A stretch of DNA of 64,000 bases, taken from NCBI GenBank assembly GCA_963691655.1, contig OY829326.1, forward strand, positions 43,489,989-43,553,988. The letters run 5' to 3'. This stretch comes from Toxonevra muliebris (taxonomy: Eukaryota; Arthropoda; Insecta; Diptera; Pallopteridae). Below, in pieces: positions 1-11,003 of this stretch (position 1 is the stretch's first letter; each line of letters opens with the position of its first letter). The notes beneath the pieces were generated by a model, which did no database searches, had not been told where the DNA came from, and saw nothing but the letters and a program-made list of their open reading frames with translations. The translations under genes and the position numbers were made by a program.

Positions 1-1735
1 CATATCTTTGTGCAAATTTCTTGGTGAGATTGATTCAATGTCCAGAAGGGTCTGCAAAGACGAACTATTTCCTGTCCAGGGCTTACTGAGTAAAAAGGAA
101 AAAAATTGTATGCATTTGTGCCGACAATTTTCATATTCATATTCAAATCAATTCCATTTTAGCTGTTAAAATCAATTTAGAATATTTGTGTATCGACTTC
201 TATAACTTTCTCAGAACTCAAAGTAGGATTTTAAGCGATCCTCGTGCAATATCTATTGACTTGCTCTCTATCGCAGATGATAAATAACAATTAGAAATTC
301 TAATTGCAGAAGTCGTTGCACGAATATTTCAAATTGATTTCAACAGACAAAATGGATCTCAGCACTCAACACTTGCAGAGCAGAACTCTCCGTTTTCCAA
401 ATTTTCTTCGCTTTTGCGAACACACATTCAGCAGGAGCTGAAGAGCTCTGAGAGCAAATAAAAAACTCAACGCCAAACGAAATATGATGCAAGTATAGTA
501 CAGAAGTCGTTGTTCGTAGTGAATGGATGCATTACGAACGGTTACAGTTGCTTCGTTGATTTACTTTTTTTCTTATCGAAAAAAGGACCGAAAAAGGACA
601 GAACTCTTAAAGCACTTAGATTGGAAAAAGGACTATCCTTTAAAAAAAAAATGGAAAGAATTCTTCGATTACCTGATAAGCAATAAAGTTGCTTTTATGC
701 ATGACCTCTTCGCTTACTTAATATCGAAAATCTTAGAAGCTTCCATTGCCATTAACGACCTTTAGCAATTGATGGTGCACTGTGTAGTGAAGTATGAGTG
801 AATTGAAATTATATATTGTCTGTGCTCTGTAATAATTTTGGTGTTTCCAATGGAAACGTAAGTAGTTACTGGTTTATTTAAGTCCTTATTAGTATAAAAT
901 TACAAAGCATACATACATATGTATGTGTGGAGACCGACTCAAAAACTCATTCACCTGCAATAAAATCAATTTAATATTTCAATCAATTTCGTACCAAATA
1001 CATACATATGTACCTACATATGTATGTACCTCAGGTAGGATTTTCTACGTAGTTATATGCTTGAAAAATATTTTTACATAAGTGCATAATTCCATTATGC
1101 TCGGCGGACAATAAAAACAATTTCCGTAAAAAGAAAATGAAAACAACAACAGCAAGAAAGATGTTGCAAAATTGTAGCTGTAATTTTGAACCGTAATATT
1201 TTCCCTTTTTTCACCATAATAAAAAAAGTAAGAGAGATGAGAGATGCAAACAATGTAATTGCGTTGTTATTGTTATAGCACACATATGTATACGAGTATA
1301 AACGCATTTGCAACACATTCATACACACACATACATACATACATACGTAAGAATTTGTGTATGTAGGTTAAGCCAATTCAATTTTTGTTATTGATTTCAT
1401 TGACTTAAACTGCAACAAACACAACAACAAAAAACTGAAGCAGAACAAAAAATAAAAAATGGCAATAAAACCAGAAAAACTTTGGAAAACGAGAAAATTG
1501 TGTGTAAATAAAACATAAAAAAATTACAAAGAAAATGACTGAAAATATTGTGGAAATTGCATTTCTTATGGATTTTATTCAGTAGCAAATTGTTAAAAAG
1601 AAAACAGAAGAAAAAAAAATAACAAAATAAATTTAAAAGATTGTGGAGCTGAGATACGCGACATTTTTAATGTTGTTAAACGTTTCAACCATTTTCATTC
1701 AATACAAATAAAAATTTTATAAACCCATAATAGAC
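1..1735. other. Presumed upstream intron or 5' flank, no gene seen
   Basis: This is AT-rich non-coding sequence lying 5' of the first exon that can be recognised. The open frames are short, show no domain, and sit among A and T runs. CATACATATGTATG-type palindromic microsatellites occur near 908-925 and 1007-1030, and a CATA run near 1321-1347. The exon at 3351 begins in the middle of a CUB domain, so earlier exons must lie outside the window or be unrecognised here. I see no promoter that I could defend. Confidence 0.5.
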
Positions 1736-1738
1736 TTA

Positions 1739-1809
1739 GGGCCGTTTCCTCAATGTCCGGTTAAGCACTAATCAGATTTGTGCTTAAGCGGACATTGAGA
1801 AAACGGTCC
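1739..1809. mobile_element. Harbinger-like palindromic MITE, copy 1
   Basis: The 71-bp element is almost wholly an inverted repeat: two 35-nt arms around one central base, with three mismatches. The ends read GGGCCGTTT and AAACGGTCC. It is flanked on both sides by TTA (1736-1738 and 1810-1812). A 3-bp TTA/TWA duplication and GGGCC ends are typical of PIF/Harbinger MITEs. A related copy is at 56202-56309. It has no coding capacity. The superfamily is inferred from ends and duplication size only. Confidence 0.75.
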
Positions 1810-1889
1810 TTAATAATTGCATTGTTATCTGTGTGTACTTGCCATAGTTTACGAGTTATTAACAACAACAACAAAAACTTCGAGCTTTG

Positions 1890-2406
1890 GACTAAAATTG
1901 ACAATAGTCATTTACATAAACAGGTTAATGAACAAATGTAGTCATCACAACAACAATGTTTATAGAGAGGGGCAAATCAGACGGGCGTTTCGGAATCCGC
2001 CACAATTCCTCATCAGTGATCTTAGTGATAGTTCTTAGTCTTTCAACATCCTGTATAAGCTACTAATATTTGAAATCATAACCCAGAATTAAGGATTTGA
2101 TTCCAAATATCTTCACTGAATACAGATATTGAAAGAAACTACCACTACCGTTCTATACACTTATGTTGTTTTTTTCCCATTGTAGCTAGTCTGCATAACA
2201 GTTCGTTATTTGAAAGTCTAGTACATGGGAGTGTGTGTGTGTTTGTGAGAAAATGATTCTAGGTGTAATTTTTTCTGAGCGGTCCCCATTCGATCAGTTC
2301 ATGATAGTTTTTTAGGAGACTATGAAATTGACATGAACTTAAGTCATGACTTTGAAAATTAACCTCTACATTTAATTTTCATAGTCTCCTAAAAAACTAT
2401 CATGAA
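1890..2406. repeat. Unclassified interspersed repeat, copy 1, with terminal foldback
   Basis: The body (about 1918-2040) contains GTAGTCATCACAACAACAAT followed by GTTTCGGAATCCGCCAC and CCTCATCAGTGATCTTAG. Recognisably the same blocks recur at 35165-35235 and, in part, at 37210-37265. At 2300-2406 an inverted repeat begins and ends with the 17-base motif GATAGTTTTTTAGGAGA or its complement. Read on the minus strand, this part matches the head of the copy at 37093. No open frame or known family is recognised. Confidence 0.6.
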
Positions 2407-2409
2407 TAG

Positions 2410-3350
2410 TTATTTACTTTTTAGGTTATATGCCAGATAAGTAAAGTTTATAGATAAAAGCATACTCTCCGTTAAATTGTTCAAAACAATGGCTTAAATC
2501 CCAACTATAGTACATTCATATCTCATACATTTCGAATTTAAATAAATGTTAAATAATTTTATTTTTATTTCCTTCTTGTTTATACATACATTTAAGCATG
2601 TTTATATGTGTGTATGTATGTGTGCGTGTGCGTTTATGCTTCGCACTCTGTATTTGGCGCATTGCGAAATAAATTGGCGAAACCGCAGCAAAACACAAAC
2701 GAGTTGCGATCAATGCCAAAACTGCAGGAAGCGAATGTCTCACATCAATGAAGTAGAAAATATTTATAACAACGCCACATGCATACATACATAAATATCA
2801 ATGTGCTTATGGGTTTGTATTGGTCCCTGTGTGTGTGTGTGTGTTTGTAAGTATTTGTGAATGAGAATGCGAACATTATGTTTCTGACATGTGGTGCAAT
2901 GCAATATAATCATAATTTTGTTCCAAAGTTATTTTTTCTCCAATTATTCAAAAATCTGTTTCATTTTATTCTTTAACACTCTCTAAACATTTGTAGTGTT
3001 TTGCTTCTGGTTTGTCGTACTGGTAGAAATAAGAAGATTTGGAATACAAACAAATTTATAATAATTTATTATATAACACGCACTTCATATAAAACCATGA
3101 GGGAGAATCCTTTAGTAAGTCAATTAAATTATGAACCAGACCATTGGTGTGCCAAAAACCTTTTGTTGTAGTAAGTAATGGATTAATTTAAATCTTATCA
3201 TTTAGAACGGAAATGAAAAATCTTTAGAATTTCTAATCTTTTTTAACTAGCTTAAAATAATTTTTGATTTTCGAAGAAAACATACTTAATGACCCTTAAA
3301 GTTTTCTTTAGTTTAACTATATAAATGTTTAATTTTGGTTTTCGTTTCAG
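2410..3350 (+). other. Intron sequence before the first visible CUB exon
   Basis: This is non-coding intron, with TG/CA microsatellites near 2605-2635 and 2829-2845. It ends in a pyrimidine-rich tract and the acceptor TTTCGTTTCAG at 3340-3350. No other gene, RNA or transposon is recognised in it. Confidence 0.5.
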
Positions 3351-3455
3351 CTCAGCGAATTGGGTCGTCCATTTACAGGTGGATCGTGGTGTGGGAAGGC
3401 CACCGGGCCTCAATTATACTTTAGTGAAACATCTACAGTAACAGCCTCAGTAAAA
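3351..3455 (+). CDS. CUB-domain protein, visible exon 1 (C-terminal half of a CUB domain)
   Basis: A 35-codon exon, spliced phase 0 to phase 0, encodes LSELGRPFTGGSW followed by CGKATGP and a strand-rich segment. The pattern CGK..GPQLYFSETSTVTASVK is what follows the third conserved cysteine of a CUB domain (CG..P....S..N.L.V.F). It is bounded by TTTCGTTTCAG before and AAAA|GTGAGT after. CUB domains are extracellular beta-sandwich binding modules. The first half of this domain must lie upstream of the window or in an exon not recognised. An alternative donor GTAAAA at 3450 is weaker. The gene resembles insect multi-CUB membrane proteins, but I cannot assign an orthologue. Confidence 0.8.
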
Positions 3456-4796
3456 GTGAGTACTCAATCAATATGTATCGAGTTATATGTATATGTGCAG
3501 GGTATATCCTATAACTGCATATCCAGGTCTAATCTAAGGATCTCTTAACTCATTTCGGGATCTATTAACGAATTGCGAAAATTGCCTGTGTTAACCCATT
3601 AATGCATAGACAAAACTAGAAAAGGCAGCAGAACCAAACTTTGTGAATTGTTTTTTTATTAAATAAGAAAATAAAATATTTTTCAAGTTTCGGAAAAATT
3701 GTTTTTCTACCTTTTCAGACTTTTATTGTTGTAATGCATGCAAAAAATAACATTTGGGTTCAAGAAAAAATTAAAAATTATTCATATATTAATTTAGATC
3801 TAATACTAAAGCAAACTAAACATCTTTAGTAATACAATCCACCAACATCTATCCAAATATCAAGCACTTAAATTGTAGAAAATAATAAATTTCCCTTTGC
3901 GACATCGCAAAAAATAGCTATCTAACAAAATTTCGCCTTTGGAGGGTAATATCATCAGGTAAAATAAATTTTGGAGAAAAAAGCATAGGGTAAAGTGGGG
4001 GTACCTTTGACACTTTTACACAATTATTGATAGATTTTAAAAAATGTTACTGTTTTTGAAACATTGACTTTTCTAGATTACACCCCAAAAAATATATATT
4101 TTTATAAAAACTGCATATCTACTTTTTTGGTTTTTTTCCAAAATATTCAACAGCTTATAAAAAAAAAACAAACAAAAAAAGAGCCCGAATGTAAAGTTTT
4201 GGAAAGTTTGACTGTTATCTAAATAACTAAATTTTTTTTGAAAAATCCGGTTGTTTTTTGCAATAAAAAGAATAATTTTTAAGGAACTAAAAATATATTA
4301 AAAAAAAATGAAGCTCCAGCCTTGCTGGAGCATGCAGAATTTAAAATGGATTGGTTTAATAATTTTTGAGTAATTTCAGCCACCGCAACGGCATTTTTAA
4401 AAAATCACCATTGAGTGATATACGCGTTTAAATTTTCAAAATCATATTTTTCGTAGTAAAAATTATTTACTTTTCACTTGTATAGAGTCATCTATTCATA
4501 TTTAAAGAACCTTTCTGCTTCTATAGCTGACCCTAGATATCAGAGACCATATAACACCCTTACATAATAAATCTTGCTTGCTTGATATGATCTGAGGTAA
4601 TACTTCTTGAACGCTCATAACTTTGAAACAAGTGCTCCAATTCTCATAAATTTTTAAGAGAAAATTTTCAGGAATATGTATTTAAAGAAACTAGTCGGTA
4701 AGGCCCCAGTAACTGGGGCTATTTTTTTGCTCCAGAAATCTCTTTATGAAAAAACAAATATCAAAAGAGAAACAAACTACTCGTTGGTGTATGCAG

Positions 4797-5700
4797 CAGC
4801 GATGCCAACTTGCGGAGAGTTCCCCGACTTGCGGGAAATTTTACTGGGTGCGGGGAACCGGGGAATGAGCTGTTTTTGGCGGGGTATTTGAAGTCGTTCA
4901 ACTTTTAATCATAAAAGTCTGTAGAATATTTTTTTGTCAAATTTTATGTAATGTAAAACTTATGAAATATTTTCATATTTTAAAAATCTTCGTCTTTTCT
5001 TAAGTGGGCCCTGCGATTTATTGGTTTGGAAAAATCGATTTTTAAAAAAGAGTGCTATTTGAAAGTATTATATTTCGAAAGTATTTTGTGAAAATTTCAG
5101 AGAGACGCGGAGTGCTTTCGTAGATATAGACGATTATAGCGCCGAGTGTCAATCAGGTCAACCGTTCAGAAAGCAATGCCTTAGTCCAGCCCCTCTTGAT
5201 TAATAACTCTTCATCCTTGCTGACAAATCTGTTAACTTAAAAATTACGATCAGCCATCACAAATAAGATGAAATATATTTTATATGTTAAAAACTTTGAA
5301 CCTGTTTTTCTCAAAACAAGGTTTTTGACATTTTTTATTCGAGTCAAAAGAGCCCTTTGAGAACTTTGATATCCAAAAGTGGGTTGAGGCTTGTTTATCT
5401 ATCAAAATGAACGTCTAGTAACTCGAAATTTGGTGTGGCAACTACCACCCAATAATAATAATCTTTGTGAAAGATTTTGAGAGTGTGTTCCCTTGAAGTG
5501 AAATCTCCCTTGTTCCAAAAGAATTACGAAGTACATTTCTATTAATCTACCAGTCTCATGGTTTTTGTAAAATGTTTAAATGGAAAGTGCGTGTCGCGCT
5601 GTTATAATATGAAATTATATCGATGCGGGGAATTCGATCGAAAATGGGGGAATTTCTCGAGGGCTATCGGGGAGAAGGAAAAAATGAGTTGGCATCCCTG
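4797..5700. mobile_element. hAT-type non-autonomous element with 8-bp target duplication
   Basis: The element is 904 bp. Its ends are CAGCGATGCCAACT and AGTTGGCATCCCTG, which are inverted repeats with one mismatch over 14 bp. Both sides carry the same 8-mer GTATGCAG (4789-4796 and 5701-5708). The 8-bp duplication and CAG...CTG termini are hallmarks of hAT transposons. GGGGAA/TTCCCC motifs recur next to both ends (about 4817-4865 and 5625-5672), as expected for subterminal transposase sites. No transposase frame is visible, so it must have been moved by an enzyme supplied elsewhere. Confidence 0.85.
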
Positions 5701-7202
5701 GTATGCAGATAATTCGTTAGATAATTCTGAGAAATGCCATTACTCATGTCTTCTCTCTCTGTCATTTGTTCTTTACTCCCGCTTAAGCAATGATTTTTAC
5801 AACGATGAATGCAATGCTTTGTTCAATGAGTGAATTTTAAAGAACTTCCGACGCTAATATTTTGGAGTTGGCTTACCGATTTTTGGCTAACCTACTCGTC
5901 ACGCTCTTTAAATTGATATATAATATGATAGTGTAGCCCTTCTGGATCTTCTGAAATAAAATTGTAGTTACACTAATAAATGTATAAATGAACGATGCAT
6001 CCAACCAGGAGTAACCTCTTAAAATATTAAATAGTTTGTTTTTTATATTATAGTTTGGTTTATTGAATTCTCATCCCACGTCTCACTTTTACACACAGGG
6101 GTTTCATTAACTACAAATTGATATTGTTTTTTAAGAATGTATCTAAAACTACTGAAAACACCGAATATAACCAAAATACGTGTAAAAAGCTTAAAGATCA
6201 TGCTCCCCTTTTTTACCGAATCCTATCTACCGAATAAATCTACTATTTACCCTATTTTGCCTTTAAAACCACTTTCTATAAGTTTGTTTAACGACTGTAG
6301 AAAGAGAAATCGCATATCTGATGTCTTGGAACGTTATCCAGATTTCAGTTTTACTTTACAGTTCTTTACAAATGGTTGTCTGCCATAGTTTCCCCCGAAA
6401 CAGGTTTAGTTTCTTTGCAAGTAGCAAATGTCAAAAAAGCAGACGCGATACCGATGTGACTGGGTAAAGTGGCCAGTAAGACGTAAACAATAGGGAAACA
6501 TATATGAGAAAAATTTTCAGCTTAAGCCCCAAAAATTCGTAATTCTAACTATCAAAACTTAATAATTATTTCGAGAAAATTGATTTGAATATCTAGCAAG
6601 AGCTGTTCAGAATATACCACAGTTCCCCGTCACTGATCTAACAGAGATTTTTTAAGCAATTGCGAAACACTTTTAGAACTCAATAGCTTTAATAGTATAG
6701 ATCGAGTATTCATTCAAATCGTTACAGCCTTAAGGCTATATGCCTTTAGTTTAGAATACAGATTTAAGTACTAACTCTGGTAAACATGACGAATAATTGA
6801 ACCAATTATGATTACGGAGTAAAGAAGAAGAAAATAAATTTTTTAATATTCCTCAATGGCCGTAAAACTACTCTTAAAAATATCATATTATTAGATTTCT
6901 CATTTATCGCCTGTGCGATACAATTTTTTTTACATATATCTTTAAGTCGGAGTTTCACCCCGTGGATTTTCAATATTATACCTTAAGATATTTTTTTTTT
7001 CAATTACATCGGAGGAGACAAGAATTTGAAGTGGATATTAAAGTAGACAATTCAACTATTACAACAATTAATTGTAGTTGTATGTTGATTCATAACTCAA
7101 AAAATTCTATTAAAATTTCAAAACCTCTCAAAATAGAGTCCAATTTTTACTCTGAAAATTGTTTTGAATGTTTTTGAAAATAGTTAAATATATTTGTGAC
7201 TA

Positions 7203-8723
7203 CAGCATATGATGCGCTCAGAGGAAAAGTGAAGCATACAATTTTCTAAAGGAAAGGAAACTTCGTTTTTTTTGTATGTGTGCGCAGTAGCGTATCCAGA
7301 GGGGGCTATAGGGGCTGACCAGTTCAACTGGTTATTAAATACATTCAGACTACATTAAATCTACAATTTCAACGTCAGCTTATAAATGTGTTATTTTTAG
7401 AAAGCTTGAAAATGGTCTAGTTTTTGAATTGGATTTTATACTGAATTTTAGTCTGAAATTGGTTTAACTTTTCTTTGAGGTTTGATTATAAGTCAGAATT
7501 TTGTTTTATTTAAGTTTGAATTTTAATCTGAATAAGGTTTGAGTTTTGATCCATGTTTGATCTAAATATTGATTTGCTTTCCAGCGTTTTCAGACCAGCG
7601 TTTGATCTGATTTCTGGTCTAAATTTTAGTTTGCTTTTAATTTGTATTTGGCGTCTTTTTAGTCCCAGTTTTAATCTAACTCTTAGTTTGAGTTGTGGTT
7701 AATATTTTCATCTGAATTGGCTTGATTTTGATATTACTTTGGTCTGAATTTTGTTTGAAAATTTGGTCTGAATTCGTCTGAAATTTTGGTCTAGTTTTTG
7801 TTTAATTAAACTTTAAATTTTTTGATATAAATATTTATCAGATATTCCCACTAGTTTTTGGTCTGAATTTTAGGTTACTTTCCTGTCCTTTCGGCCTAAA
7901 GTTTTGTCTAACTATTGGTCTGAGTTGTGGTCAAAGTTTTTTTTTTGGATTTTGGAATGAATTTTAAAACTGATTTTGGTTTTGAATTGGTTTAGTGATG
8001 TATAACAGGCTTAAAGAACATATTTAATTTTTCATAAAAATGAAGTGCTTGGTTATGGGAGTTGGGAGATCGTAAACTCACCACCAGGCCGATATTAATG
8101 ATATCCGAAGTAATGATATCAATGCTAAGAGTGATATGAATATATATTTTAAAAATTCGTTTAAAGTATTATCCAAATCAAATGTTATCTTAATTTAATT
8201 TTTTTCGGGTTTTTGTTTCGACCAAAAATGACTCAAAAAATAGAGATGTATCAAATTGTTTCATCAAAATTTTTTCTGAAAGGAAATTAAAATTTCCTTC
8301 ACATTGTTTTCTCAAAATAGATCATTTAACAATATAAATCCATCAGAAAAGTCATAATCAAGATGTTGATCTAGATTTTTGATCAAAATTTGGTTCTTTT
8401 CTTGGTTTGAACTTCGATCTGAAAAAAGTATTTGAATTTTAGTGTGAAATTTGGTCAAAATTTCCGACTAAATTTCTATCCGATCTTAGTTTGAATTTTG
8501 GTCTCAGTTTTGTTCCAGTTATCTTTTAAATTTTGACCTGTATTTGATAAAATTTTTACACTAGTTTTGGGTCTAGGTCTGGGTTTGGTCGATAGTGAGT
8601 CTGCCACTGTGTGTGCGTAAATTACAACTCTTCAAGGCAAATAACAGCCACAACTCTTTTCTCTAGTAATGCGTCTTATGCTGATGCTTCACTTTTTCTC
8701 TGAGTGCATCATATATTTTGCTG
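7203..8723. mobile_element. TIR element of 1.5 kb containing a degenerate tandem array
   Basis: The termini are inverted repeats of about 35-40 bp sharing GATGC(G/A)CTCAGAG(G/A)AAAAGTGAAGCAT. The outer bases are CAGCA...TGCTG and TA flanks each side (7201-7202, 8724-8725), consistent with a Tc1/mariner-like TA duplication. The interior has no transposase; much of it is a loosely repeated motif resembling TTTGAATTTTGGTCTG, densest at 7410-7990 and 8360-8590. Coding content is nil. The TA duplication is weak evidence on its own; the long TIRs are strong. Confidence 0.75.
7410..8590. repeat. Degenerate minisatellite of TTTGAATTTTGGTCTG-like units
   Basis: Words such as GGTCTGAATTTT, TAGTTTG, TTTGATCTG and GTTTGAATTTTGG recur at irregular intervals of roughly 12-25 bases through this stretch. 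It is interrupted by a non-repetitive part at about 8000-8350. The pattern looks like an old tandem array that has drifted. It lies wholly inside the TIR element 7203-8723. Confidence 0.6.
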
Positions 8724-9836
8724 TACAAAATCGAAAAAGCTGTTATTGAAAAAATAATTTTTTGGTTTTATTTAACCCTTTTTAATTAACCCAACCAAAT
8801 AAACATGTACTGTGATGTTTATGTATTAGAGAATTTTAGTAAGCTTACTCTACTTCCTTGAATACCTTTGCCAATTTGCAACGCCCTGCTTATCCTGCGT
8901 GATCGCACAATCATTTTTCATATGTGCCTGCGATAGTATGTGGCTTCAATACGTCGAGTGTATAAATAATTAATATTTAATATTGAGTAAATACATCTAC
9001 TATGCGACAGTATATGGTGCAATTTGCATTACGTTGGACTGCCATTGAAAAGTATCCATGAAAGGCTCTACCTAAGTTTAACTTTTATTTCATTATTTAT
9101 ATACAAACTTTTATACATTATTGTATAAATGCACGAATACACTCAGATGCACACATGAATATCAACTACTTATGTCCATTTTGTAGTCTTCATTATGTAG
9201 AAAAATATTTAAAACAATTAGCTTTAGGTTTTGGAAGTCTAAAAACCCGAAAATTACCAAAGAAGTACAGTTACCAAATATCAACAAAGTTTTGTGAATA
9301 TTATATGAAATACAAAAGCCCATAATTCGAGATATTCATATGTGTATTAATAAGGAGCAGTGTTGTGCAACTTGTGCTCGAGAAAACTTAAAAAATGCAC
9401 GTAAACAACGTAGAAAACGTAGACAACAGCCTTGAATACACTAATTTATACATTTACATAAATTTTGTTTGCTTTAATTTAGTTGATGTAACAATCTTTT
9501 TGAAGTGAAACTTCTTTACTCTTGTCCTAGAGTAAAACCAACCGGATGTGACGTCGCGCGTAAGTTTGCAATGCGAAATAATTTTGTCGAGCAATGTGCA
9601 TCAGGGGCTAATATCAATATTCCGTAACTGAATTCACGAGCAAACTATATAATAAACGATTCATAAATAGTTTTAATTCAATATAACATTTTAATTACAC
9701 ACACACACAGTCGCCTATGGCAGAAAGAACAATGTGTAGCGTCGCCATCTTAAAGTTTATGACATTTACATTTCACATACAGATGGCGCAAATGTCCAAG
9801 GAATTACAAAAAGAGTTCGTCTACAATTGTCATCGA

Positions 9837-10125
9837 CAGTGTGGCCAACTCAGCGCTTTTCCCGCTGATTTTAGTGCTTTCTGAAAATTAAAACGCAGAA
9901 AAAAAGTGATTTAGCGTTTATTTTTTAATTTAAAATATCATCGAAAAATCAAAGAAATTTTCATTGACTAGAAGTATCAGATGTGTGCCTGTATTAGTGA
10001 AAAAGTTTAAATGTATTGAGTTTTCTCGCACTTTTATAAGGAAACAAATTTAACGCTTTTTTTAAGCAAAAACGCGTTTATGCTTCATTTTATCGGATTT
10101 CGAAAATCAAAAGTTGGCCACACTG
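9837..10125. mobile_element. Short hAT-type MITE with 8-bp target duplication
   Basis: The element is 289 bp with perfect 14-bp terminal inverted repeats, CAGTGTGGCCAACT and AGTTGGCCACACTG. The flanking 8-mer GTCATCGA is repeated exactly (9829-9836 and 10126-10133). There is no coding sequence. The termini resemble those of the larger hAT-type element at 4797-5700 (both CAG.G..(G)CCAACT), which suggests related transposases. Boundaries are exact to the base. Confidence 0.9.
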
Positions 10126-10197
10126 GTCATCGAAGTTACCGGTACAGAGTTGCAATTTTTGTTCTAGCATAAATCCCAAAAAAAATATTGGTTGTGT

Positions 10198-10380
10198 ATT
10201 AACGAGCACAAGGCAGAAGTGAAACTTCTTGTGAAGTAAACGAAACACAAGCAAATAAGAAGCAAATGAAATTAAAAAACACAAGCCAATGAAGTAAAAA
10301 ATTTAGCGATTGAAAAATTTCATTTGCTTGTGTTTCGTTTAGTTCACAAGAAGTTTCACTTCTGACTTGTGTTCGTTAAT
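10198..10380. repeat. 59-bp inverted repeat (hairpin)
   Basis: The arms 10198-10256 and 10322-10380 are complementary at 56 of 59 positions, with a 65-base spacer. Each arm contains the smaller palindrome GAAGTGAAACTTC and the word AAACGAAACACAAGCAAAT. The words AAACACAAGC and GAAGT recur in the spacer. It may be a foldback MITE; no target duplication is evident. A GAAGTGAAACTTC palindrome also occurs alone near 9503-9515. Confidence 0.7.
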
Positions 10381-10682
10381 TTGGGTAATCCAAACTTAAA
10401 ACACAAAATAACTTTTTAAAAGTATATTTTCCGTGCTGGTTTTTTGTCGAAACGAATTTCAAGCTGAAGTTGTCAGAAAAACTACTGCTTTTCTGTAGAT
10501 TTCATTACTAGATTTATAATTACCAATAGGTTTTTCGAAAAAACTCAATTAAAATTTTTAGTTTGCCATCATAGCTGCCTGTAGACTGACCTGACTGAAA
10601 CTTTTTTCAAAATTTTATGTTCATATTCTAGACAATATATACTGTAGGAAAATGCAAAGAAACGATAGTAAACTATTAGGTT

Positions 10683-11003
10683 GTTGGGGCTGTTCATATG
10701 GAGATATGAACACACTGAGACCTATTGGTCCATTGTGATAACCTATGGGGCGAGTAGTTACCTCTTAATCCCACCTAATCAAACCATTTTGTGCTTTCTA
10801 TGAAGCGAAGTAAGTCTCTGATTTCAGAGGATGCGAGTTTTGTCAGTTTTTCATAGAAAGGTTCTCCCCGAGTTTTTTGTCTGCGTGCCGCTAGAGCAGG
10901 ACAATTACATATAAGGTGGAAGATTGTTTCTTCTTCCTCTTCGTTTCTGCAGCTTCGGCAGAAGTCATTATAGGGAAGACCTAATCTCCGGGCATGATTG
11001 CTA
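10683..11003 (-). pseudogene. Non-LTR retrotransposon 3' end (C-terminal zinc knuckle and 3' UTR)
   Basis: On the minus strand from about 11003 to a TAG at 10775-10777, the sequence encodes NHARRLGLPY, then FCRSC and EEEEETIFHLICNCPAL. This is the C-terminal CxxC...H....C finger found after the reverse transcriptase/RNase H region in I/R1/LOA-type LINEs. The 3' UTR follows to about 10683 and contains TATCACAATGGACC, shared with the SINEs in this window and with the LINE at 32607. Only the last ~75 codons remain, a typical 5' truncation. Confidence 0.75.

Noticed and set aside
523..765. 80-residue lysine-rich plus-strand frame
   Set aside because: No recognisable domain, no splice or promoter context, and the K-rich run comes from A-rich sequence.
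3990..4020. GGGTAAAGTGGGGGTACC motif as a possible transposon end
   Set aside because: No matching inverted end or duplication was found downstream; only a weak similarity to 6464-6480.
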